Source: an uncultured Saprospirales bacterium
GTDB lineage: Bacteria > Bacteroidota > Bacteroidia > Chitinophagales > Saprospiraceae
Reading direction: 5' to 3'
NCBI GenBank assembly: GCA_937864265.1
Contig: CALMIR010000170.1
Coordinates: 24,830-88,829 of the forward strand
Length of the DNA: 64,000 nt
The notes beneath the pieces were generated by a model. The model was not told where the DNA came from. It saw only the letters and a program-made list of their open reading frames with translations, and made no database searches. A program made the translations under genes and the position numbers. Shown here piece by piece: positions 34,525 through 42,836 of this stretch (its first letter is position 1; each line of letters opens with the position of its first letter).

Positions 34525-34857
34525 AAGCTGGTTTCTGGTTTCAGGTTTTCCTGCCCCCGTCCGATCCCGCTGAGCGTATCGGCCTCAGCGGGATCGGACG
34601 GGCGGGCGACTGAAAGGCGGGCAGTTTTTTACCCGGCTAAGTACAGCGAAGACGGGCAGGCCCCGCCACGACAAAGGCGTGGTTTCTGGTTTCAGGCCAC
34701 AAACAAAATTGGAACTAGAAACTAGAAACCAGAATCGAAAGCCCCGCTTTTCGCCCTGTCAATAGCCCTGCTACCGCCCCTCCTTCGAATACTCCTTGCC
34801 CGACGACGAAGGAGGCGGGAAAAAGCTGGCCTATCGCTACGTATTCGATTCCTCAAA
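34525..34857. repeat. Composite extragenic repeat, left flank of the cargo block
   Basis: This gene-free stretch is a mosaic: GTTTCTGGTTTCAGG (34530, again near 34682), the pfkA hairpin, a segment around 34622-34664 that appears inverted near 44076-44118, GAAACTAGAAACCAGAA (about 34718), then GCCCCGCTTTTCGCCCTGTC, CCTGCTACCGCCC, TCGAATACTC and GACGAAGGAGGCGGG, all of which recur in direct orientation at 44175-44335. No coding potential is apparent. Confidence 0.65.
34556..34602. terminator. Very stable GC-rich hairpin after pfkA
   Basis: GTCCGATCCCGCTGAG (34559-34574) and CTCAGCGGGATCGGAC (34584-34599) form a perfect 16-bp stem with a 9-base loop; CCC/GGG outside extends it to 19 bp. It lies about 35 bases after the pfkA stop and belongs to the GC-rich extragenic repeats of this genome. 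It may stop transcription or act like a REP element. Confidence 0.6.
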
Positions 34858-35133
34858 AAAAAAACGCCCTCCCCAATTGACTTTTTCCTCAATGCTGCTT
34901 ATATTGCAGTCAAAATAACAGACGCGAGTTTTCTTTTTCTCAATTTCCCTTCATAGTTATACTGACGCTTGCTTGGTTTTGTGCATACAAAACCAGATGT
35001 TCGTCAGTATAATTATTCATTACAGACCCAAACAACAAACACTAGATTCCACCAAAAGGTTAGTCTCCTTTTTGGTGCCGTAGCTTGTTTATTCATTAAA
35101 ACCATACAATATGAAAACGTTTTTTAACAATGT
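34858..35133 (+). repeat. Duplicated 276-bp leader, copy A
   Basis: This segment is repeated at 41101-41376 with only five substitutions and no indel. It contains a promoter-like TTG-N20-TATATTGC (34877-34907), a stem-loop with outer arms TATACTGACG/CGTCAGTATA (34958-34967, 35002-35011) and an inner TGGTTTTGT/ACAAAACCA stem, and a second stem CACCAAAAGG/CCTTTTTGGTG (35050-35077). It ends with ATGAAAACG, a plausible start codon at 35111. It appears to be a shared promoter and structured 5' leader for T9SS cargo genes. Confidence 0.75.
34877..34907 (+). promoter_or_regulatory. Promoter-like elements in leader A
   Basis: TTG, a 20-base spacer and TATATTGC resemble the Bacteroidota promoter with a weakened -7 box. 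Both elements are unchanged in leader copy B, although bases around them differ. A transcript from here would carry a ~195-base structured leader before the ATG at 35111. Confidence 0.35.
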
Positions 35134-35136
35134 GAG

Positions 35137-35183
35137 TTCATTCATTCATTCATTCATTCATTCATTCATTCATTCATTCATTC
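35137..35183 (+). repeat. TTCA tetranucleotide microsatellite, 11 units
   Basis: Eleven perfect TTCA units plus a partial TTC follow closely on the ATG at 35111. In the present length the frame from that ATG ends at 35317 after 68 codons. Losing one unit or gaining two would join it to the long T9SS frame. All three frames of the repeat are open. Confidence 0.9.
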
Positions 35184-35312
35184 CCGCCCCTCGTTCCTCG
35201 GTTCGGGCAAGCATTCCCGCCTCTGTCTCAGACAGATTCGCCCACCCGGATGACTCTCCGGTCGGACGAGCCCGCCCGAATGGCGAACGAAGTGAGACAG
35301 GCGGGGGCAGGT
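35184..35312. repeat. GC-rich palindromic extragenic element inside a gene start
   Basis: CCCGCCCCTCGTTCCTCGG followed by TTCGGGCA recurs at 51879-51904. CCCGCCTCTGTCTCA (35216-35230) pairs with TGAGACAGGCGGG (35292-35304) around an inner GC-rich part. The sequence is unlike neighbouring coding DNA and encodes the odd first ~20 residues of the following long frame, so it looks like an inserted REP-like element. Confidence 0.6.
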
Positions 35313-37757
35313 ATTGATTCTCTAATTCCCAAATTTTTCATTCGTCTATTTGCACAGAAAAGCATCTTTTTTGTAAGTTTTGTTTACTTTTCATTACTTC
35401 TTCAAACATCTGTTTATGCACAAGAAGAGTGTGGCACACCTGACTTGTTGGGTCAGGATATGATGGAATATCTGGAAGATATTGCACCTTTCACGTTTAT
35501 GGTAGCCTCGGCGTTGGAAACGGAATATGAGATTCCCTTGCATTTCATATTCGTAAATAATGATGAAGGTGTTCCTCCTTTTAATTATCCATTGGAAAGA
35601 ATGCAGCAAGCTATGTTGGAGGCAAATATTCACTTTGAAGGCTTAATGTCATTTTATTTGTGCCAAGTTACTAACGTCAATGATTCAGACTGGTACGACG
35701 ACCCTGTCACGCATGGAAATATAAGAAACCAATTATTCCCCCTTTATAATGTGGATGATGCTATCAATGTGTATATTATCAAAGATTTAGCTAATTATGG
35801 TGGATATACTTATCGCTTGCTAAGCGGTGTAGAAAATGCAGGTGTTATCGTAGATAACTACTTGTTTGAAACATTTTCTCATGAACTTGGTCATTACTTT
35901 GGACTGAATCATACCTTTGCATCAACTAGTAATTCAAGTGAAGTTTTCCTTCAGCCTGACAATTCTCACAATTATTATTCAGATTGGAATTTGTCTGGAT
36001 GTCTTTGTTGTCCTGATTGTTTTATTGGAGGATTACAGTTTGACTGTACTAATGTAAATTGTAATATGCCATGTTCCTGTGATGCTACCAACTCAGGGGA
36101 TCGCATTTCAGATACTCCTGTTGACCCAGGAACATTTTATTGCTCTACTTCACCCTGCCCTCTTGAATTTACTAGCCAGACAGGGCAAGTAGTTACCTTG
36201 GTCTATACACCGGATATCACGAATTTAATGTCTTATTATCAGGGCAGTCGGGATAACTTTTCGCCCGAACAACGAGATAGAATATTACATACGCTCATGA
36301 CCTACGGAGCAGACTTGATGGCGAATGATGGCAGTGGATGCGATAGCTTTGAAATTCCCACTTATATAGCAAATGGGTATATTTACCGACCTGTGTATGA
36401 TGAACAATTAGGACAATATACTTATAAGCCATTGCCGTCTTACAGGATGATGTTAACGGACTTATCCAATAGTCAGAACTATACGGCTATTACTGATTTT
36501 GATGGAGAATATAGCCCTAATTCTGTTTTTTACCTAGCAGAAGATAAAAATGTAAAGTTTGGACAAAATGCAAGTTTAAATAATTCAGTTTTTGACGCCA
36601 ATGAAGGGGTAAGCGCTTTTGATCTAATTCAAATTAATAAGCATATACTAGGATTAGAAGCATTAAAATCTCCTTATGGACTTTTAGCGGCTGATGTGAA
36701 CAACACAGGAAGCATTACAACTTTGGATCAAGTTGCCATACACAAAGTGATACTTGGCATTGAATTGAATTATCCATTTGTACCGAGGTTTCGCCTGTTT
36801 CCCAATTACGCACTCAAAGAAGAATGGGACTTTGAAGAACCATTTACTTTAAATCCTTTCAGTGCGTCTTGGTCTGGTGTTAATGGGGAAGTTCGGCCTT
36901 ATCTGGCAAATTCAGCGAATGGCATTAAAAGTTATCTGGATGATTATACCCTTCATTTGTTAAATCCAGATGCTACTATGACAGAAACATGGAGTTGTTA
37001 TGCGATTAAATCAGGTGATGTAAATACAGATTTCGATCCTAATGGTGCTGCTCCTCCACCCAATTACAGCTTAACCGCCCAATCTCATAACAGCATCAGT
37101 GCTGGGCAGGCATTCACGCTTACCTTTATTATCGTTGGGCAAAATTTCAATTTTGACGGGTACCAGATGGGGTTGAATATTGATGATGACGCCTTAGAGG
37201 TGAAAGGCGTTTCTCAAGGCGATCTTACCCCGTTTGGGCATGATTATTTTTCTGTGAAAGAAAACCAGGACTTGGCTATATTGTGGTACAATCAGTCCGT
37301 AAACCCGGTATCGGTATCGGCTGCAAGCGGTAAAAAGCTATTTAAGCTACATCTGGTGGCTGAAAGGCAGATTTCAGCGAGTGAAATCGGGCAATTGATT
37401 TTATTAAGCAGTGAAACGCTGCCAACCTTGGTGTATGGCAATGGAGTCAAGGAGGAAATTTATCCTGTGTTGTTCAGAATGGTAGTCGGAACGGAGACAC
37501 CTAAAATACAGGCACAATCTCCCTATCCCAATCCTACCAGCCAATCCATCACACTGCCGTTTACCAGCACAGAAGCAGGTACGGTAAATGCAGAGGCGTT
37601 TGATTTGTTTGGCCATGTAGTGACTATTTCCGCCTATTATGCTGCGGGCAACCACAGCGTTGTGATGAACAATTTGAGTACTTTGCAATCAGGCGTGGTC
37701 TATTACAAACTTTCGCTCAATGGATCTGTGGCAGCCGGGTCATTTATCAAGCAATAA
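35250..37757 (+). CDS. T9SS cargo: pappalysin-like metalloprotease with dockerin- and cohesin-like modules
   Basis: The frame encodes up to 835 residues. A signal-peptide-like segment (SIFFVSFVYFSLLLQTSVYA) ends near residue 58; what precedes it is encoded by a repeat element, so the true start is uncertain. The protease domain has the metzincin motif HELGHYFGLNH (His211, His215, His221), ISDTPVDPG and a Met-turn NLMSYY, as in M43 pappalysins. It is followed by a dockerin-like pair (GVSAFDLIQINKHILGLE, ADVNNTGSITTLDQVAIHKV), a cohesin-like beta domain, and a sorting domain (PYPNPTSQSITLPF, LQSGVVYYKLSL, GSFIKQ). Upstream lie leader A and a TTCA repeat that could switch its start. A hairpin follows the stop. 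Confidence 0.82.
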   Translation: MTLRSDEPARMANEVRQAGAGIDSLIPKFFIRLFAQKSIFFVSFVYFSLLLQTSVYAQEECGTPDLLGQDMMEYLEDIAPFTFMVASALETEYEIPLHFIFVNNDEGVPPFNYPLERMQQAMLEANIHFEGLMSFYLCQVTNVNDSDWYDDPVTHGNIRNQLFPLYNVDDAINVYIIKDLANYGGYTYRLLSGVENAGVIVDNYLFETFSHELGHYFGLNHTFASTSNSSEVFLQPDNSHNYYSDWNLSGCLCCPDCFIGGLQFDCTNVNCNMPCSCDATNSGDRISDTPVDPGTFYCSTSPCPLEFTSQTGQVVTLVYTPDITNLMSYYQGSRDNFSPEQRDRILHTLMTYGADLMANDGSGCDSFEIPTYIANGYIYRPVYDEQLGQYTYKPLPSYRMMLTDLSNSQNYTAITDFDGEYSPNSVFYLAEDKNVKFGQNASLNNSVFDANEGVSAFDLIQINKHILGLEALKSPYGLLAADVNNTGSITTLDQVAIHKVILGIELNYPFVPRFRLFPNYALKEEWDFEEPFTLNPFSASWSGVNGEVRPYLANSANGIKSYLDDYTLHLLNPDATMTETWSCYAIKSGDVNTDFDPNGAAPPPNYSLTAQSHNSISAGQAFTLTFIIVGQNFNFDGYQMGLNIDDDALEVKGVSQGDLTPFGHDYFSVKENQDLAILWYNQSVNPVSVSAASGKKLFKLHLVAERQISASEIGQLILLSSETLPTLVYGNGVKEEIYPVLFRMVVGTETPKIQAQSPYPNPTSQSITLPFTSTEAGTVNAEAFDLFGHVVTISAYYAAGNHSVVMNNLSTLQSGVVYYKLSLNGSVAAGSFIKQ

Positions 37758-37773
37758 AGTTTCCTTTTGTATA

Positions 37774-37806
37774 AGCAGGCAGGCGCTTCGGAAGCACCTG
37801 CCTGCT
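37774..37806 (+). terminator. CTD-trailing hairpin 1
   Basis: AGCAGGCAGG and CCTGCCTGCT form a 10-bp stem; after one C-A mismatch GCTTC pairs with GAAGC. It begins 16 bases after the stop of the protease gene. The same architecture recurs after other sorting-domain ends (42522, 43900 and 63667). Confidence 0.65.
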
Positions 37807-37830
37807 CCGCATATTAAAAAATCCCACAAC

Positions 37831-40800
37831 ATGAACAAATTAATCCCATTTACATTACTGTTAACAAGTGCTTTGGGCCTAAAGGCACAAAGCTTTCCCA
37901 CCGCTGACCAACACCCGGAGTGGCGACTAGGAGTAACCAATTTCGGTGTTTATGAAGGAGAAGATATTTTAATCCGTACCAGCGGCGAGTTGATGATTTG
38001 CAACGAACTCTGGACCCTGGCCTATTCAATAAGGGAATCGAGCGGGCAAACCAATCCGATAGGATTTTACCGGGTTGAGGGACAGCGCGTCTATTTTCGG
38101 CATGATGCTGATTGCGTAGGTCAGGTTTATTTGCTTTATGATTTTTCATTAGCCTTCACAGATGCCGTTTGGGCAGTTGCACCGGGCGATTTTGCAGACC
38201 TATATTTCGATTCCACCTATTATCAAATTGATACAGTTTCTAATGTGCTTTATGGCAGCGTTTGGCGAAAGCGCCTCTCCACTTTCATTGCTTACCAGCA
38301 CGAAGGATATGATTTTCCTTATTTTTATTTCACCGACTGGGTAGAAGGTATAGGCGATTTGACGCACCCATTCCCATCTGAAATTTGCGGTGATCAGGGA
38401 TTATGCGATGGGGGTACTTTTCTGCGCTGCCTGAAAACCGATCAGGGGGTGCTTTTTACCAACAATACCGTGTCCGACTGTAGCTACCACTATACCCGCC
38501 TGCATGTGAATGCCGCCTCTACGGCCTTGCAGCCCGACGGCAGCACCTGGGCCAAGGCTTTTGCAAGGCTGGAAGATGCCCTGGCCGTCGCCGAGACAGG
38601 GGATACCATTTGGGTGGCAGCGGGTATCTATCTCCCCACTTCAGGCCATGATCGACTGGCCAGCTTTGAACTAAAAAAAGGCGTAAAAGTGTATGGCGGA
38701 TTCGCCGGACACGAGACGGCCTTGAACCAACGCAACTGGGACGAGCACCTCTGCTTGCTCAGCGGTGATATTGGCATTCCCGGCGACAGCACGGACAACA
38801 GTTACCATGTGCTCACCGCACGCAGTACCGATGCCGAAACCCTCCTAGATGGTTTTACCATCAGCTATGGCCAAGCCGATAGCTCAGCCCTGGCCTGGAG
38901 CTATGGAGGCGGGCTTTACATCGCGGGCACAGCACTGAATGAGCAGGTGCAGTTGAACATCCAGAACTGCATATTTCGATACAATACCGGTACTTATGGA
39001 GGGGCAATAGGCTGCAAAGGCCCATTGGAACAGCAGATTACACCGCAGATAAATGCTTGTCTGTTTGAATACAACCGCAGCCTGGCTAATGGTGGCGCTT
39101 TTTACCGAAGTAGCGACAATGACCCGGTTGATACCCTGCAATTCAATCATTGTACTTTTCAACACAATGAAGCATTTGGAGTAGGGGGGGCCATATACTT
39201 GAACAGCATCTGCCAACCGCTGAAGCTTAATCATTGCTCTTTTGACAACAATTTTGCCGCATCATCCGGTGGGGCAGCAGCGATCATAGGTTATTGCAAT
39301 CGCAATTATCTGAGCGTGGATTCCTGCCAATTCCGGGAAAATATTGGGGATAGTGGCGGGGCGATGTTTATCGCATATGTAAATACTCTTTTTGCTAAAG
39401 ATACCCTGGTGGTAAACATTACCAATAGCCTATTTAGCAAAAACGAAGCGCCCCCTTCTGTAGGAGGCGCATTGCATATAGGCATAGACCGGCATATCTC
39501 ATACACGAAAATAGACCACTGCGCATTCAGCGACAATCATAGTGCCGACCGGGGCGCTGCTTTTTATATGGAAAACAATGATGAAAACGTAGGAAATAAT
39601 GAGATTTCCAATAGTACCTTTATCAGAAACGATGGAGAGTCTCTTATCGGGGGGGCATTTGTAATCAGAGGACGATTGGACGGCTATACATTTATAGAAA
39701 ATACTGTTAGCAATTGCCTTTTTGCAGAAAACACAGGGGGCATAGAATTTGCAAGTGGCCGTCCGGGGGGGATGAATAGCACAGTCACCAATTGTACTTT
39801 TTTCAACAATGGCCAGGTGGATGTCACGAAAGGTTGGTCGCCGAATTTTGATAGTGCGTATTACAACTACATGACGGTGCGCAACTGCGTTTTCCAGCGC
39901 AAATCCATCCCCGGCATACGAGAACATTTTCTCAACGGTGCAGTAAAAGGGCAGCCTTATAACTTATATGGCTACACGATCAGCCATTGTATCGTATCCG
40001 CTCCTGCCTGCGATCTGTTGGGTGGCGACGAGGCCTGCGGCGAGGGCATGTTGTTCCAAACCGATCCGCTGTTTGTGGATACCTTGGGCGGTGATTTTCG
40101 TTTGCGCTCCTGCTCTCCTGCCATCAATGCAGGTGATGCAGGTATAGTAGGTGCACTAGGTTTGACGGAAGATCTGGAAGGCAATAGCCGTTGGTTGGAA
40201 GCCCTACCCGATATGGGGGCTTATGAGCGCCTGTCGCTACAAGTGTCCGCTTTGGTCGCCGACTCCATTTCCTGCGCAGACGCATCGGATGGCGCTGTGG
40301 GTTTATCCTTTCAAGGCGATACCCCGTATTCCTACCAATGGTGGAATGGGGAAGAATCGGGTACAGATACGACCGCTCTGGCTGCGGGGGAATATGCCTT
40401 TGTATTCACCGATGCCGGTGCCTGCATGGACACCGCTATATTGTGGCTGGACGAGCCTTTGCCTTTATCGGCTTATGGCAGTGCTTCGCCTGCCTCTGCA
40501 CTCGATGTGCCAGATGGCAGCATAGGTATTGATTCCATCACAGGGGGTACAGGTTCTTACACCTTGCTGTGGAGTACAGGCGATGTGGATGTTTGGCAGT
40601 TGAGTACCCTGAGCGCCGGGGCATATTTTCTGACGGTAACAGATGCAGCGGGATGCATGGCGGTATTCGACTATGTGGTGGATGTGGTGAATGGTGTTTC
40701 AGTAGAGGATCAGGCTTCGGATTTCCGGCTCTTCCCCAACCCGGCCAGCCGCAGCCTGAATCTCCTCGCACCGGCCTCGGCAGAGATGCCGTTGTCGTTC

Positions 40801-40959
40801 CAATTGTACGACCTATCCGGGCGCTCGGTTTTAGAGGCCGGGATAAACGTCAAGGAAGCCGTCCTAGACATTAGCCTGCTGGAAAGCGGACTGTACTTTT
40901 ATGAAATCCGGGCAAACGGCGAAAGTTTGTCGCGCGGTAAGGTGATGATTGTGCCTTAA
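37831..40959 (+). CDS. Choice-of-anchor Q / parallel beta-helix protein with T9SS sorting domain
   Basis: The 1042-residue protein starts at 37831 with a signal peptide (MNKLIPFTLLLTSALGLKAQ). An N-terminal ~200 residues are unassigned. From about residue 225 a pectate-lyase-like right-handed beta helix runs to about 790: WAKAFARLEDALAVAETGDT opens it and many NC-(T/I/L)-F rungs follow, ending in SPAINAGDAG and LEGNSRWLEALPDMGAYE, the choice-of-anchor Q signature. Two SprB-like repeats (SCADASDGAVGLSFQG, DVPDGSIGIDSITGGTGSYT) precede the sorting domain (LFPNPASRSLNLL, LESGLYFYEI, SRGKVMIVP). Likely a surface adhesin or polysaccharide-binding protein. It sits 73 bases behind the protease gene. 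Confidence 0.87.
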   Translation: MNKLIPFTLLLTSALGLKAQSFPTADQHPEWRLGVTNFGVYEGEDILIRTSGELMICNELWTLAYSIRESSGQTNPIGFYRVEGQRVYFRHDADCVGQVYLLYDFSLAFTDAVWAVAPGDFADLYFDSTYYQIDTVSNVLYGSVWRKRLSTFIAYQHEGYDFPYFYFTDWVEGIGDLTHPFPSEICGDQGLCDGGTFLRCLKTDQGVLFTNNTVSDCSYHYTRLHVNAASTALQPDGSTWAKAFARLEDALAVAETGDTIWVAAGIYLPTSGHDRLASFELKKGVKVYGGFAGHETALNQRNWDEHLCLLSGDIGIPGDSTDNSYHVLTARSTDAETLLDGFTISYGQADSSALAWSYGGGLYIAGTALNEQVQLNIQNCIFRYNTGTYGGAIGCKGPLEQQITPQINACLFEYNRSLANGGAFYRSSDNDPVDTLQFNHCTFQHNEAFGVGGAIYLNSICQPLKLNHCSFDNNFAASSGGAAAIIGYCNRNYLSVDSCQFRENIGDSGGAMFIAYVNTLFAKDTLVVNITNSLFSKNEAPPSVGGALHIGIDRHISYTKIDHCAFSDNHSADRGAAFYMENNDENVGNNEISNSTFIRNDGESLIGGAFVIRGRLDGYTFIENTVSNCLFAENTGGIEFASGRPGGMNSTVTNCTFFNNGQVDVTKGWSPNFDSAYYNYMTVRNCVFQRKSIPGIREHFLNGAVKGQPYNLYGYTISHCIVSAPACDLLGGDEACGEGMLFQTDPLFVDTLGGDFRLRSCSPAINAGDAGIVGALGLTEDLEGNSRWLEALPDMGAYERLSLQVSALVADSISCADASDGAVGLSFQGDTPYSYQWWNGEESGTDTTALAAGEYAFVFTDAGACMDTAILWLDEPLPLSAYGSASPASALDVPDGSIGIDSITGGTGSYTLLWSTGDVDVWQLSTLSAGAYFLTVTDAAGCMAVFDYVVDVVNGVSVEDQASDFRLFPNPASRSLNLLAPASAEMPLSFQLYDLSGRSVLEAGINVKEAVLDISLLESGLYFYEIRANGESLSRGKVMIVP

Positions 40960-40977
40960 TGGCTATATCCGAGTCTT

Positions 40978-41023
40978 GAGTACTCCCCGTCCAGATGAAC
41001 TTCATTCGGACAGGGAGTACTAT
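40978..41023. terminator. Hairpin after the beta-helix gene
   Basis: GAGTACTCCC-GTCC and GGAC-GGGAGTACT pair with a single mismatch around a loop of about 15 bases, starting some 20 bases after the stop codon. It does not share sequence with the CTD-trailing hairpin family. Confidence 0.55.
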
Positions 41024-41100
41024 CATCATCAAAAAGAACCACCTGCGTTCCGTCAAGCGCCGTATGGGAAAGCGGGCGGGGCGGATAAGAAATTTTAAAG

Positions 41101-41376
41101 AAAAAAACGCCCTCCCCACTTGACTTTTTCCTCAATGCTGCTTATATTGCAGTCAAGATAACAGACGCGAGTTTTCTTTTTCTCAATTTCCCTTCATAGT
41201 TATCCTGACGCTTGCTTGGTTTTGTGCATACAAAACCAGATGTTCGTCAGTATAATTATTCATTACAGACCCAAACAACAAACACTAGATTCCACCAAAA
41301 GGTTAGTCTCCTTTTTGGTGCCGTAGCTTGTTTATTCATTAAAACCATACAATATGAAAACGCTTTTAAACAATGT
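41101..41376 (+). repeat. Duplicated 276-bp leader, copy B
   Basis: This is the second copy of the leader at 34858-35133, offset by exactly 6243 bases, with five substitutions. One of them (A to C near 41204) weakens the outer arm of the first stem-loop. The ATG equivalent to 35111 is at 41354 and opens a frame of only 27 codons (MKTLLNNVDLRAMSASLQIA...), followed by the next cargo gene start at 41501. No TTCA repeat is present here. Confidence 0.75.
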
Positions 41377-41500
41377 TGATTTACGAGCCATGTCTGCTAG
41401 CCTCCAAATTGCGTATCATGTAGAGGAAAGAAAATAAAGTCAGAGACTTGCAGGCAGCAAGCATCGCATTAAAAATGCGCACGGATCAAACAGGTTCTAG

Positions 41501-42505
41501 ATGAAAAAAATATATCTGATCTTTGCACTGATTTTTTTGACTCAAGGCGCTATTGCTCAACGTATTTTGGGTGGGATATTCAATGTATATTCTCCTTTCC
41601 CAACCAATTACACTCAATCGCGGGTGACCATTTACAGGGAACCTTGGGGTGAAGCCAATTCCCTGCAACTGGACTGGGGCGATGGTACGATAGAAACGAT
41701 GAATTTCTCCTATACCGCCACTACGATTTACGAAGGTATCGTAGCGGATATTTATACAGCAGACCATTGGTATGATACAACCGGGCTATATTACCTAACT
41801 GTAAAGGATAGTTTTCTGGTAAATGATATCGTGAATGTGGAACAATCCGGCGAGCAAATACTGGAAATGAGGGGAGCGATAAGGATTAGAGAAAGCCTGC
41901 CATCGGGAATTGCTCAAGTAACAGCCAATGCCTTCTATCACATAATAGAACCTTCTGGCAGTATAATTGTACCAGGTAGCTACGGTTTTTCCCTTCCCTC
42001 AGTCATTCACGATAGTATATCCCAACGATTCATTCCGTTTGTAGAAGAAGGCTATAGCTTGCCGCCAGCCAGCGATACGATCATCTGTTGCCTTCCGGTC
42101 ATTTGGGATCAGCCTATCGCGCCAGGCCGATATGCTTTTGGAATTGAAATGACATCATGGCTTGACGGGGAAATATTGGGCAGTAATATGCGCAAGATGA
42201 CCATCTTTGTTGACTCCTCCATGCTCGTATCCACCTACACGCCTTTTGTAGAAGGCATCCTGAGCGTATATCCCAACCCAGCTAGTGAAAAGCTACAGAT
42301 ACAATGGGGTGGTTTTACGCCGGGTAAAGGACAGTTCAGTTTGCTGGATGTGCATGGCAGGGAATGGCACCGAGAAGCCATAGGTCTGGGAGCAGCGGTA
42401 CAAAGCCTGGAAGTGGATGTATCCGACTGGCCGCCTGGGCTGTACGTCCTGCGCATGCAGGTAGGCGATGCGGTATTGAGCCGTAAGGTAGTAGTAGAGC
42501 GGTAG
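41501..42505 (+). CDS. T9SS cargo protein with PKD-like domain, paralogue 1
   Basis: The 334-residue protein has a signal peptide (MKKIYLIFALIFLTQGAIAQ) and a PKD-like start (LQLDWGDGTIETMNFSYT, HWYDTTGLYYLTVKDSF). The middle is unassigned. The last ~95 residues are a T9SS type A sorting domain (VYPNPASEKLQIQWGGFTPG, PPGLYVLRMQ, SRKVVVER). The body is similar in layout to the next gene but clearly diverged, whereas the 3' ~340 bases are almost identical to it. After the TAG stop the same frame stays open into a second sorting domain, suggesting that the present end was pasted in. Confidence 0.85.
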   Translation: MKKIYLIFALIFLTQGAIAQRILGGIFNVYSPFPTNYTQSRVTIYREPWGEANSLQLDWGDGTIETMNFSYTATTIYEGIVADIYTADHWYDTTGLYYLTVKDSFLVNDIVNVEQSGEQILEMRGAIRIRESLPSGIAQVTANAFYHIIEPSGSIIVPGSYGFSLPSVIHDSISQRFIPFVEEGYSLPPASDTIICCLPVIWDQPIAPGRYAFGIEMTSWLDGEILGSNMRKMTIFVDSSMLVSTYTPFVEGILSVYPNPASEKLQIQWGGFTPGKGQFSLLDVHGREWHREAIGLGAAVQSLEVDVSDWPPGLYVLRMQVGDAVLSRKVVVER

Positions 42506-42554
42506 TGCAAGTTAGCGCGGAGTTGGCAGGTGCTTTTGGAGTGCCTGCCAGCTT
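42211..42554 (+). repeat. Duplicated sorting-domain cassette, copy 1
   Basis: From TGACTCCTCCATGC to the trailing hairpin, this segment is nearly identical to 43589-43931 (offset 1378). Only about ten base differences are visible, clustered at the 3' end. The duplicated part covers the linker VSTYTPFVEG, the sorting domain, the stop and the hairpin. Confidence 0.85.
42522..42552 (+). terminator. CTD-trailing hairpin 2
   Basis: GTTGGCAGGTGCT and AGTGCCTGCCAGC pair with some G-T wobbles around a 5-base loop, 17 bases after the stop of paralogue 1. Confidence 0.55.
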
Positions 42555-42556
42555 CC

Positions 42557-42778
42557 ATTCATGATTTATTCCCTAACCCTTCTAAAGGAATAATAAATAT
42601 AGGCCAAATGACAGGGTTTTCTCAATTGGAAGTATATAACACTCAAAGAGCGAAAGTTTATGAAAATGGAATAGGTCCTTTGGCTCAAGCCCCTTTTGTT
42701 ATTGACTTGACCCATTTACCTGAAGGTATATATTATTTCATTTTAATTTGCGATACTATCCCTTTTATCAAGCAATGA
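42557..42778 (+). pseudogene. Orphan T9SS sorting domain, in frame behind paralogue 1
   Basis: The frame of paralogue 1 continues after its TAG without another stop and encodes IHDLFPNPSKGIINIGQMTG, LEVYNTQRAKVYENG and LPEGIYYFILI, ending IPFIKQ. This is a complete type A sorting domain without a protein body or start codon. It is most simply the original 3' end of paralogue 1, cut off when the cassette at 42211-42554 was acquired. Confidence 0.7.
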
Positions 42779-42836
42779 ATTTTCCAATCAACGAGCCAAG
42801 GCTGACTTAGAGCTCTTGCTTCAAAATATTTTTTCA

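Noticed and set aside
35137..35183. Possible CRISPR-like repeat
   Set aside because: It is a pure 4-bp microsatellite without spacers.
35111..35317. Treating the 68-codon frame after leader A as a real small gene
   Set aside because: Its sequence is leader, microsatellite and REP-like DNA; it is better read as the interrupted start of the following gene.
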